Source of the DNA: Cognataquiflexum aquatile
GTDB taxonomy: Bacteria; Bacteroidota; Bacteroidia; Cytophagales; Cyclobacteriaceae
Direction: 5' to 3'
DNA length: 64,000 nucleotides
Assembly: GCF_003316845.1 (NCBI RefSeq)
Contig: NZ_QMIK01000001.1
Span: 682,001-746,000 of the forward strand
Both the position numbers and the translations under genes were made by a program. How positions within the stretch are numbered: the first letter of the stretch is position 1; each line of letters begins with the position of its first letter. Of the stretch, positions 16,560 to 23,619 are shown piece after piece. The notes beneath the pieces are model-generated. The model was given only the letters and a program-made list of their open reading frames with translations. It was not told where the DNA came from and made no database searches.

Positions 16560-16975
16560 AATGAGTCCACGGTCCACGGTCGACAGACCACAGTGGATTA
16601 GTTGAAAGTAGATAATAGATATTAATTGATATTGGATATTAAGGGATATTCTACAGGAAGACAGGAGACGGAAGACGGAAGTTTGGTGGTATTTAGTCCA
16701 CGGTCAACAGTCAATAGTCCACGGCTGGATTGGCCAAAAGTATATAATAGATACTAATGGATATTGGATATTTATGGATATTAAATAAATGGGGCATCAT
16801 CCCAAATTCCTTATTCTGAATTAGATATTAATGGATATTGGATATTGATGGATGCTTGATAAGCGAAACTTTCATCTGATATCCCCTATTCTATGCTTCT
16901 GACGCTTGATATTAAGAACAAGAATTGAAGTCCAAATGATGCGGCCATGGACCGTGGACTATGGACCGTGGACCT
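16560..16975. repeat. Degenerate mirror repeats before rnfB
   Basis: The 467-bp gap before rnfB starts with GTCCACGGTCCACGGTCGAC (16564-16583) and AGTCCACGGTCAACAGTC (16697 on). It ends with the reverse-complement type CCATGGACCGTGGACTATGG (16945 on). Between them are short units around ATTGATATTGGATATT, repeated several times (16620-16660, 16745-16790, 16830-16860). The same left-right mirror arrangement as in the previous spacer is visible. No coding potential is seen. Confidence 0.75.
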
Positions 16976-17011
16976 TTTCCCAATAACCATTAACAAATAA
17001 CCACACACCAA

Positions 17012-17875
17012 ATGACCATCATAACAGCCTTACTCGCACTCGGCGGACTGACGCTTCTCTTGGCACTGATGCTGATCGTGGCCAATACCAAACTCTATGT
17101 CTATGAGGATCCAAGGGTAGATGAGGTCGAAAGCATGCTTCCCCACGCCAACTGCGGTGCCTGCGGGTATCCTGGATGCCGGCCTTTTGCGGAAGCCTTG
17201 GTCAAAGGAGATATGCTACCAGGAAAATGTACCGTCAGCAGTGAAGATGGCCGAAAAGCCATTGCTTCCTACCTCGGCGTAGATGCAGGTGCGGAAGAAA
17301 AACGGGTGGCAAGATTGGCTTGTGCGGGCGGTATCAATGTCGCCGTCAACCGTGCCAAATATGAAGGTCTGTCAAGTTGCCGGGGTGCAGCCCTGATTTC
17401 GGGCGGTGGCAAGGGATGTTCCTGGGGTTGTCTCGGACATGGAGACTGCGAGACGGTCTGCGATTTTGATGCGATATCGATGAATGAATTTGGGCTTCCC
17501 GTGGTCGACGAAGCCAAGTGTACCGCCTGCGGAGACTGTGTGGAAGTGTGTCCCAAGGACCTTTTTTCACTCCATCCCATCAGCCAAAGGCTTTGGGTGG
17601 CCTGCAAAAGTCAGGAAGCAGGCGACGGCGTTCTCGAAGACTGCGAAGTCGGCTGTACCGCCTGCGGCAAATGCGCCATGGATGCACCCGATCTCATTAC
17701 CATGAAGTACAACCTTCCGGTAATCAACTATTCCGGAAGACATCAGACACAGCTTCCCATCCAACGCTGCCCTACCGGTGCCATCGTATGGTTGGATGAA
17801 AAAGCAGGTCCCATCAAAGGCCCCGAAGCCAAAAAGATTATACGGAAGGGGAAATTGAGAATGGGGGAAAGTTGA
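17012..17875 (+). CDS. rnfB: Electron transport complex subunit RnfB
   Basis: Iron-sulfur subunit that accepts electrons from reduced ferredoxin and passes them to the membrane part of Rnf. One N-terminal helix (about 1-25) anchors it. It is followed by the RnfB/ASKHA-type cluster NCGACGYPGCRPFAEALV, a Cys-rich middle (LSSCRG, CSWGCLGHGDCETVC), the ferredoxin motif CTACGDCVEVCP and a second site, CTACGKCAMDAP with the later cysteine in QRCPTGAI. In this last site the fourth motif cysteine is replaced in CAMDAP. Length 287 residues, within the family range. It is separated from rnfA by 2.2 kb but has the same orientation. Its last 100 bp recur as three decayed copies downstream (18509, 18774, 22421). 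Confidence 0.95.
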   Translation: MTIITALLALGGLTLLLALMLIVANTKLYVYEDPRVDEVESMLPHANCGACGYPGCRPFAEALVKGDMLPGKCTVSSEDGRKAIASYLGVDAGAEEKRVARLACAGGINVAVNRAKYEGLSSCRGAALISGGGKGCSWGCLGHGDCETVCDFDAISMNEFGLPVVDEAKCTACGDCVEVCPKDLFSLHPISQRLWVACKSQEAGDGVLEDCEVGCTACGKCAMDAPDLITMKYNLPVINYSGRHQTQLPIQRCPTGAIVWLDEKAGPIKGPEAKKIIRKGKLRMGES

Positions 17876-18045
17876 GTTATTTCATGGTAGATTCGAATTT
17901 GTCAATTCGCCATGGTCAGTGTCGTCACTGACCATTTTTATGCCATACTGAGATCACTGTATATTTTAGCACAACTTGTCCTGCTTCTGCATAAGTTCAA
18001 TTAGATTTTTTTGTGGGCATAGGAAATCGATCCCAAAATTTTACA

Positions 18046-18150
18046 GCTACTTTTTTTCTTAGCAAAAAAAGTAGCCAAAAAAGCCAAGACGGCGGAATCC
18101 TATCCACGCACAAGGCCGGGGCCGGCCCGGTCCGCCGTCATTCCTCCCCG
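18046..18150. repeat. Two-hairpin repeat element, copy 2
   Basis: This lies in the gene-free stretch 17876-18266. Hairpin 1 pairs CTACTTTTTTT (18047-18057) with AAAAAAAGTAG (18064-18074). Hairpin 2 pairs GACGGCGGA (18088-18096) perfectly with TCCGCCGTC (18131-18139) around a GC-rich loop ending GGCCGGCCCGG, then TTCCTCCCC. Stem sequences differ completely from the copies at 4521 and 36464, but pairing is kept. The rest of the gap shows nothing recognisable. Confidence 0.85.
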
Positions 18151-18266
18151 AATTGAACAAATGAGGTTCAGTTTTAATAAGAAAATTCCGAAATTAGTCG
18201 GTACGTGCAACGAAACGGATACCCATAATAATTTAAAACAATGGGAAGAATTAAAAAGGAATTATT

Positions 18267-18467
18267 ATGGAAACTAAAGAACAGCTGAAAGACGAGCGGG
18301 ATAGAATAGTAAAAGGCCTAGAAGAAACCTATAGAAGGCTTATCGAATTTAAAAAGCAAAAGAACAGTCCGATGATTGTGGTTAGGAATGGTAAAATTGT
18401 AGCCGTTGACCCAAATGAAATAATGCCAACAGTATTATATAAGCGTAATGGTGGGATTAACGGCTAA
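18267..18467 (+). CDS. Small hypothetical protein
   Basis: A 66-residue open frame, charged and probably helical in its first half (KEQLKDERDRIVKGLEETYRRL), then a short beta-like part, MIVVRNGKIVAVDPNEI. A weak AAAAAGGAA stretch lies shortly upstream of the ATG. Composition and amino-acid bias look protein-like, and the helix has a plausible heptad pattern. I recognise no family; small helix-plus-strand proteins of this kind are often found next to recombination or toxin-antitoxin genes. It sits between the two-hairpin repeat and decayed rnfB 3'-end copies at the left edge of the accessory island. Confidence 0.5.
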   Translation: METKEQLKDERDRIVKGLEETYRRLIEFKKQKNSPMIVVRNGKIVAVDPNEIMPTVLYKRNGGING

Positions 18468-18508
18468 AAATAGCGCATTTTATTTTTTAATTCACTTGTC
18501 CTTGAGAA

Positions 18509-18549
18509 GGATGAAAAAGCAGGTCCCATAGCCAAAAAATCATACGGTT
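18509..18549 (+). repeat. Decayed copy of the rnfB 3' end (1)
   Basis: Matches rnfB from GGATGAAAAAGCAGGTCCCAT onward but lacks the 12 bases CAAAGGCCCCGA. It rejoins at AGCCAAAAA and fades after ATACGG. It is not in a usable reading context. Confidence 0.8.
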
Positions 18550-18610
18550 ATAAATTCTCCCTAACCTCAAGGGCTCATCAGCGTGGCCCCAGAAGTAACT
18601 CAAGGGTAAC

Positions 18611-18681
18611 TCAGACACGGAGTATCCCTACCTCAGACACGGAGTATCCCTAGCTAGGACACGGAGTATCGGTAAGGGAAG
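18611..18681. repeat. Three short tandem copies of an ACACGGAGTATC unit
   Basis: The word ACACGGAGTATC occurs three times at about 21-25-bp spacing, the first two followed by CCTAC or CCTAG. It lies in the gene-free stretch 18468-18933, which otherwise contains only rnfB-derived fragments. Confidence 0.7.
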
Positions 18682-18773
18682 GGTTACGGAAGGTATACTT
18701 AAGTATAGGGGAAGGATAACGTTGCTATAGATGGGGAGAGTCGTTGGGTGGGCTTGAATGATTCTTATTCTCC

Positions 18774-18860
18774 CCTACCGGTGCCATCTTATGGCTGGAT
18801 GAAAAAGCAGGTCCAATAAGCCAAAAAAAGCATCCGTAAGGGCAAGCTGAAATTAGGGGA
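18774..18860 (+). repeat. Decayed copy of the rnfB 3' end (2)
   Basis: CCTACCGGTGCCATC through GATGAAAAAGCAGGTCC matches rnfB 17771-17811. Further similarity extends through AAGCCAAAAA to a diverged version of the rnfB stop region (GGGCAAGCTGAAATTAGGGG). Like copy 1 it lacks most of the AAAGGCCCCGA segment. Confidence 0.8.
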
Positions 18861-18890
18861 ATTTAGGCTCAATTCAAACTGGAAATTTTA
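18857..18890. repeat. 34-bp direct repeat, left of the VCBS gene
   Basis: GGGGAATTTAGG plus CAAACTGGAAATTTTA. A near-identical copy with a few transitions is at 20097-20130, just after the VCBS gene, so the two copies bracket it. Confidence 0.8.
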
Positions 18891-18933
18891 AAGTCCTCAA
18901 TTTTATCCAGAATTAAAGTCTAACTTTAAAGAT

Positions 18934-20082
18934 ATGTACTTGTTGAAAACCATCTTTTTTATTTTATGTATCGTAGTGACAATGCCAAAGATCCAGGCAC
19001 AGCATCACATCAAATTCCCCGATTATACTAAATCTTTACTATTGGAGTCAAAAGTTGATACAACAGCCAATGTTAACTTTGCCGACTTTGATGGCGACGG
19101 TCATCTTGATATTCTTTTGGTAAAAGGAAGGCATTGGCCCATAATTGACAAGGTTCTTCTTGGAAACGGGCGGGGTGAAATAAAAAACGCTTATGATCTT
19201 AGTGATATAGCAGACCGGTCATATACCGGTGGTGTGGCTGATTTCAATGGGGATGGATTTCAGGATATTGCTGTAAGCAATGATTCCCCAAATCGAAAAT
19301 TGGTTTACTTCAATGATGGGAAAGGTAATTTTACAATAGGATCTGAATTTGGTCTTCCTAAATGGCCAACACGGAATTTATCCATCGCCGATATCAACAA
19401 AGATGGATTGCCTGATATTATTTTGGCAAACAGAGGTAATTCTTCAAGCTCAAATTACATCTGCCTAAACAAAGGAAAAGGACAGTTTGATGCAGATTGT
19501 ATCTCATTTGCTCCTTATCCTTCCACCACCATAACTCCTTTTGATCTGAATCATGATGGATATATTGATTTGATCGTCCCTCATCGAAACGGTGGTCAGA
19601 GTTATGTATATCTTGGAAGTTCGGATATGACTTATTCGGACAACCAACGCATTCCATTTGGAACATCGGATGCAACCATCCGTGTAGCTGCTGCTGAAGA
19701 TTTTGATGGTGATGGTATACTAGATATCGTAGCTATAGACGAAAACAAAGGAGTAACGCTCTATCTTGGTCAAAGAGGTCAAACTTTTTCTGCAGGTGTT
19801 TCTATAGCTGATTCAAAAGTCATTCCCTACGCATTAGCGGTTTCGGATATGAATAATGATGGAAAAATTGATATCATCGTGGGACATGTAGGAGCGCCAT
19901 CTATAGTGTTTTTTAATGATGGGACAGCTCGAAAATTTACATCCATTCCCTTTGGTGATTCAATGGGTACAGTATATGGATTGGCAGTCGGTGATTTTAA
20001 TGAAGACGGAATGCCGGACATCGCTGCTGCACGGTCAGAGGCTCCAAGTGTATTATATTTTGGTAACATACTATCAAAATAA
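18934..20082 (+). CDS. Secreted VCBS/FG-GAP repeat protein
   Basis: A 382-residue exported protein with a signal peptide (about residues 1-23, ending KIQAQ). It consists almost entirely of FG-GAP/VCBS-type beta-propeller repeats. Seven calcium-binding-like loops are readable: DFDGDGHLD, DFNGDGFQD, DINKDGLPD, DLNHDGYID, DFDGDGILD, DMNNDGKID and DFNEDGMPD, at about 45-60-residue spacing. Seven such blades fit an integrin-alpha-like propeller. No catalytic domain and no C-terminal sorting domain are visible. The role is probably surface binding or adhesion, but the ligand is unknown. The gene is bracketed by a 34-bp direct repeat, which suggests it arrived or duplicated as a unit. Confidence 0.9.
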   Translation: MYLLKTIFFILCIVVTMPKIQAQHHIKFPDYTKSLLLESKVDTTANVNFADFDGDGHLDILLVKGRHWPIIDKVLLGNGRGEIKNAYDLSDIADRSYTGGVADFNGDGFQDIAVSNDSPNRKLVYFNDGKGNFTIGSEFGLPKWPTRNLSIADINKDGLPDIILANRGNSSSSNYICLNKGKGQFDADCISFAPYPSTTITPFDLNHDGYIDLIVPHRNGGQSYVYLGSSDMTYSDNQRIPFGTSDATIRVAAAEDFDGDGILDIVAIDENKGVTLYLGQRGQTFSAGVSIADSKVIPYALAVSDMNNDGKIDIIVGHVGAPSIVFFNDGTARKFTSIPFGDSMGTVYGLAVGDFNEDGMPDIAAARSEAPSVLYFGNILSK

Positions 20083-20096
20083 AGCTTTAGCCAATT

Positions 20097-20130
20097 GGGA
20101 ATTTAGGCCCGATCCAAACTGGAAATTTTA
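20097..20130. repeat. 34-bp direct repeat, right of the VCBS gene
   Basis: GGGAATTTAGGCCC then CAAACTGGAAATTTTA. It pairs with the copy at 18857-18890. Confidence 0.8.
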
Positions 20131-20285
20131 TAAATCCTTATTTTTCCCAACGAATTTTTTCAATCCAAATTTAGGTCAATGGATTGGTTTTATAGGTTTT
20201 TAGTTATATGTTTAGGGAGGTTAAAACCCTGTATGATTTGGATTAAATAGGTTTATTAAAATTTAAAAACGCTTAAACTAAATAA

Positions 20286-20924
20286 ATGGCAGATAACAGA
20301 CCAGACTTTTCCAAGTATTTGGCACATTTCACAACCGCAAGAAAGCCTGTTGCTGCTGATAAAGGAAATCCAGCAGTTTCAGTTTCAAAAGGAAAGGATG
20401 CTTATCAAAGACTTATATCTATTTTAGATCAAAAAAAAATTGTTGCCTCAAATTTACCTTGGACAGGTAGGCAAGCAGTATGTTTTACAGAATGTCCTTG
20501 GTCGAGCCTTATTGATCATTCCAAAGCATATTCGCCTTATGGAATTGGTTTCAGTAAACCTTTCATTTTTGGTACCGGAGGTGGGCCTGCCTATTACGTT
20601 CGAAAAGACCATTGGGACAAACAAGAATGGGATAACCATATACAAACTTTTGTTACTCCATTTTGGCCTATCTATAGGACAAAAAAGCAAAAAGATAATA
20701 TTAAATTTTCTACGGTTGACTATACCCACGAACGTGAATGGAGAGTTCCTCACGACCTCGTCTTTGAATATAACCAGATTGAATTTATAGTTGTGAAAAA
20801 CTATGAAGACATGGCTAAATTTCCACAAAACCTAAAAGATGCAATTGGACGTGAAAAATTTATAATAATGGAAATTTACACGAATATTGAAAAATTATGG
20901 CCTGTTCATAATTTAGGTCAGTGA
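20286..20924 (+). CDS. AbiGi/DUF2971-like protein, putative defence-related
   Basis: A 212-residue soluble protein. The motif order AVCFTECPW, then YSPYGIGFSKPF, then YTHEREWRVP resembles that of DUF2971/AbiGi-type proteins linked to abortive phage infection: a short N-terminal YLAHFTTAR motif, CFTE with a nearby His, YGIGF, and E-x-EWR. I assign the family by eye and cannot verify it. The CFTE and REWR motifs probably line a binding pocket, because such motifs are the conserved core of the family. It stands alone, followed by two tandem copies of the palindromic repeat at 20945-21057. Its place in an island that also holds an AAA-HNH pair supports a defence role, but that is an inference from context. 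Confidence 0.6.
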   Translation: MADNRPDFSKYLAHFTTARKPVAADKGNPAVSVSKGKDAYQRLISILDQKKIVASNLPWTGRQAVCFTECPWSSLIDHSKAYSPYGIGFSKPFIFGTGGGPAYYVRKDHWDKQEWDNHIQTFVTPFWPIYRTKKQKDNIKFSTVDYTHEREWRVPHDLVFEYNQIEFIVVKNYEDMAKFPQNLKDAIGREKFIIMEIYTNIEKLWPVHNLGQ

Positions 20925-20944
20925 TTAGATAAATACCCCCTAAT

Positions 20945-21057
20945 CGGTGTATTATAGCGATTAATGGTGGGACTGGGTGGTGGTTTGTAATTCCACACCC
21001 CTAGGTATAGAATAACGTTTGGTTTGTTTGGACTGGGTGGGATTTGTAATTCCACCC
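20945..21057 (+). repeat. Island palindromic repeat, two tandem copies
   Basis: Two adjacent ~56-bp copies (20945-21000, 21001-21057). The consensus starts TAGGTGTA, has TATAACGTTTG, then GACTGGGTGG. It ends in a hairpin of 10 bp whose arms are GGGTGGGATT and AATTCCACCC around loop TGT (21035-21057, one G-T pair). This family also occurs at 22348-22520, 26819-26945, 29415-29492 and 31441-31540, always in the same orientation. Confidence 0.85.
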
Positions 21058-21228
21058 CACTCTGGAATCATTTAAGCATTGAAACCAAAGAATAAGATAA
21101 ATATTCTCAACAATAGAAATCAGTCTACTTTAAATTAACTGTTCGTTGTTAAAGCGAAACGATTATTTATAAACTCACTTCTACATCCTTTGGATTTTTG
21201 TGCTTATTTGGAAAATTAATAATAAGAG

Positions 21229-22350
21229 ATGAAGCCTTTGAAATTGAAGTTTAAAATACAATTACATAATCATGAAAATGAAACCCCCAACCAAATTAAG
21301 GGACCAGGGTTTCATCGATTTTTACCCAATGGTAGGTATGATAGAATTGAGTGTAAATTATCAAAACTCAATGGCAAAATATCATTTTGGTTTGAACAGC
21401 GAGGTGTTTTGTATGAAAATTTCATTAGGTATGATCCAGAAAAAAAACTTAAAGAAAAGCAAGTTATATCTAGACAAGGGATTCTCGATGGTGGGGAACT
21501 TTTTGGCGAATTAGAATTGCTCAATCTTTCGGAAAATGTATATGCAGCACTATCAAATAATAGTTTTGGAAATCATGACTATATATCTTTAGGAAAAAAG
21601 GTGGTAAATGAAATTACTGAACATTCAATTCTTTTCATAAACATACTAAGAAATGTTTTCAAACAATATTGGATTAGCGAATTAGAAGTTTGGGATTCTC
21701 AATCAAAATCATTAGGAGCTTACTGTAAATGGAATTTGTCTTTGAAATTTTCATTAAACAATGGTAGAACTTGGTCAGAATTTATCCCAGATGCTGAAAA
21801 ACATATTTTAAAATTTGATTCTCAGATATCATTTAATTATTCAGGTTTTATTTCAAAGAGTGATTGGCTTTTAATTAAAAAACTTTTTCTAGCAGGCTAT
21901 GAAACCTCGATAGCTTCTGTTTTTATTTCTAAAGCCCACGAAACCTGCCAAAATGGAGATCTTAAAAATGCTTTCATCGGAGCCGTGACAGCTCTTGAGA
22001 TTGCACTTGAGCAGAAAATTAAAAAAAATCCGAATCTCAGTAAAATAGTTTTAGAAAGTATCCAAAGCTTTAAATCGTTACCTCTAAAAAGTCAGTTTGG
22101 AATCTTTGCTTTAGAGCTAAAAAGTTTGGAATCTTCAGAAATCGAAACGTCAATTCAGGCTATCAATATTAGGAATAAAGTTGTCCATGATGGATATGTA
22201 CCTTTAAAATCAGAGACTTTAATTCTCTATTCACTTTTAACCTCCATATCAAAAATAATTGGTGAACCTGTAACCAAGTTCCCCTCAAATAAAGGTCAAA
22301 ATGCAATTCAGAGCATTGATAATTGGGAAAAAAAAGATGACCTCTGCTAG
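21229..22350 (+). CDS. HEPN-like protein of the accessory island
   Basis: A 373-residue, A+T-rich gene. The N-terminal ~190 residues are a mixed alpha/beta region I cannot place. The C-terminal part (about 235-350) is helical and contains AVTALEIALEQKI and RNKVVHDGYVP, which matches the R-x4-H signature of HEPN domains and the usual position near the last helices. HEPN proteins are common RNases in toxin-antitoxin and phage-defence loci. No nucleotidyltransferase partner is adjacent, so if toxic it must be controlled differently or act as a sensor. Flanked on both sides by the island palindromic repeat, which makes it a one-gene cassette-like unit. Confidence 0.6.
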   Translation: MKPLKLKFKIQLHNHENETPNQIKGPGFHRFLPNGRYDRIECKLSKLNGKISFWFEQRGVLYENFIRYDPEKKLKEKQVISRQGILDGGELFGELELLNLSENVYAALSNNSFGNHDYISLGKKVVNEITEHSILFINILRNVFKQYWISELEVWDSQSKSLGAYCKWNLSLKFSLNNGRTWSEFIPDAEKHILKFDSQISFNYSGFISKSDWLLIKKLFLAGYETSIASVFISKAHETCQNGDLKNAFIGAVTALEIALEQKIKKNPNLSKIVLESIQSFKSLPLKSQFGIFALELKSLESSEIETSIQAINIRNKVVHDGYVPLKSETLILYSLLTSISKIIGEPVTKFPSNKGQNAIQSIDNWEKKDDLC

Positions 22351-22520
22351 GGCTAACATAGCTTCTTGTGCTACCACTTGGTGGATGTCTATAGCTATCG
22401 GCATGTAATTCCACCCTAAAGGTGCCATCGTTTGGTTGGATGAAAAAGCAGGCCCCGCCTAGGTGTAATTTAACGTTTGATGCTACGACTGGGTGGGATT
22501 TGTAATTCCACCCTTTTATC
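22348..22520 (+). repeat. Island palindromic repeat (two copies) with embedded rnfB fragment
   Basis: Copy one (22348-22416) carries the extra segment ATAGCTATCGG in its loop. Copy two (22456-22520) has the perfect-looking hairpin at 22491-22513. Between them, 22421-22455 is a third copy of the rnfB 3' end (GGTGCCATCG and GGATGAAAAAGCAGG), identical to rnfB 17777-17811 except for about two bases. The rest of the gap to 22667 shows nothing. Confidence 0.85.
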
Positions 22521-22666
22521 CTTCCAATTTGTAATTGGATTCAAAAAAGAAAGCTATAATCGAAAAATAATTTTTGGTTAATTGAAATGCAAATTCTTAT
22601 GCTCAGAACCATCCTAATTCCCGTTGCTTTTTAAATTGAAATATTGATAATTAATCCTCAGATTTT

Positions 22667-23293
22667 ATGATCGAATTAGAGCAATCAATTGAAAATACAC
22701 TAGAGACTTCTGATTTATCAGAAATAAATATCGATCTAGCTGAAGTAACATTAGATTTATTTTTGAATGATGGTGTTTTAAAAGATTTACCTATTGTTAG
22801 CTCAATAATGGGTTTTGTTTAAATGGGGATAAAAACCCAAGAATGGCTATTTTTAAAAAAAATACTAAAATTTTTTACTCAATTAGATTCAACTACAAAA
22901 AAAGAAAGGTCAGATTTTATTTCAAAGGTTGAAAGAAATGAGATATATAATAAAAAGGTGGGATTAGCTATCTTGTTAATACTCGATAAGTTGGAAGACC
23001 TTGAAAAGCCTGAAATTATTGGAAAGTTGTTTGCAGCTAGTGTAAAAGGTGAAATTGATTACCAAATGTTCTTACGGTTATCTTACCTAGTGCAAAAACT
23101 CTTTATTCCTGATTTAAATTATTTGAGGAAAATTAATGAAGGTTCTGAAGTTGATTTTGAGAAGCAAGAAGAACTATATCTATCCGGATTTATGCTTACT
23201 TTAGAATCAGATGGGGTAAATTTTGATGGTAGAAGTGACCTGGGTATCAGCCCTTATACAAAGATTCTTTTAAGTATAATTGATAAAAAATAA
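22667..23293 (+). pseudogene. Hypothetical protein gene split by an in-frame TAA
   Basis: Two open frames in the same phase. 22667-22822 gives 51 residues ending VLKDLPIVSSIMGFV, and 22823-23293 gives 156 residues starting MGIKTQEWLFLKKILKFF. They are separated by a single TAA immediately followed by ATG. From memory, uncharacterised bacterial proteins of about 200 residues carry LKDIPIIGxIVG followed a few residues later by RDxLFxKKLxKFL. The two frames joined would reconstitute that arrangement, with TAA perhaps replacing AAA (Lys). The gene is therefore probably broken by one substitution. An alternative is two separate genes with stop-start coupling. Function unknown. The C-terminal part is acidic and helical, with no metal or nucleotide motif. 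Confidence 0.6.
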
Positions 23294-23619
23294 ACATCCA
23301 CGGTGGATAGATCATTTGATGAAGGATTCGTGAATTTCCAAATCCAAGATCACATTCAGACTTTTTAAGGATTCCAAATTTCTTTTTCAATAGCCCCCAG
23401 CCTGCGTGGAAACTCAATGATTGTCCCCTTCTCTGTTTATTTGATAGCTTAAGGGTTCCCGTAATCCAAAAACTGGCTGCCATCAATTTTTTAACGTTAA
23501 AACCCAACACAGATCTTCCGCTTTTTACCTATCTTGAACATTTTATTGAATTCCTTCACCTGCACTGCGTTAACATCCCGATCCATTATGCTCAATTCTA
23601 AAAGAACAAGAAAGCTAAA
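23294..23619. other. Gene-free stretch before the AAA-HNH pair
   Basis: 326 bp with no convincing gene. On the minus strand a short frame reads MDRDVNAVQVKEFNKMFK and stops soon after; other minus-strand frames continue briefly. It has the look of a decayed gene, but I cannot name a family. CCACGGTGGATAGATC at the left edge is not part of the other repeat families. Confidence 0.4.

Noticed and set aside
18509-18860. A second rnfB gene
   Set aside because: Only short, decayed 3'-end fragments are present, with deletions and no N-terminal coding part.
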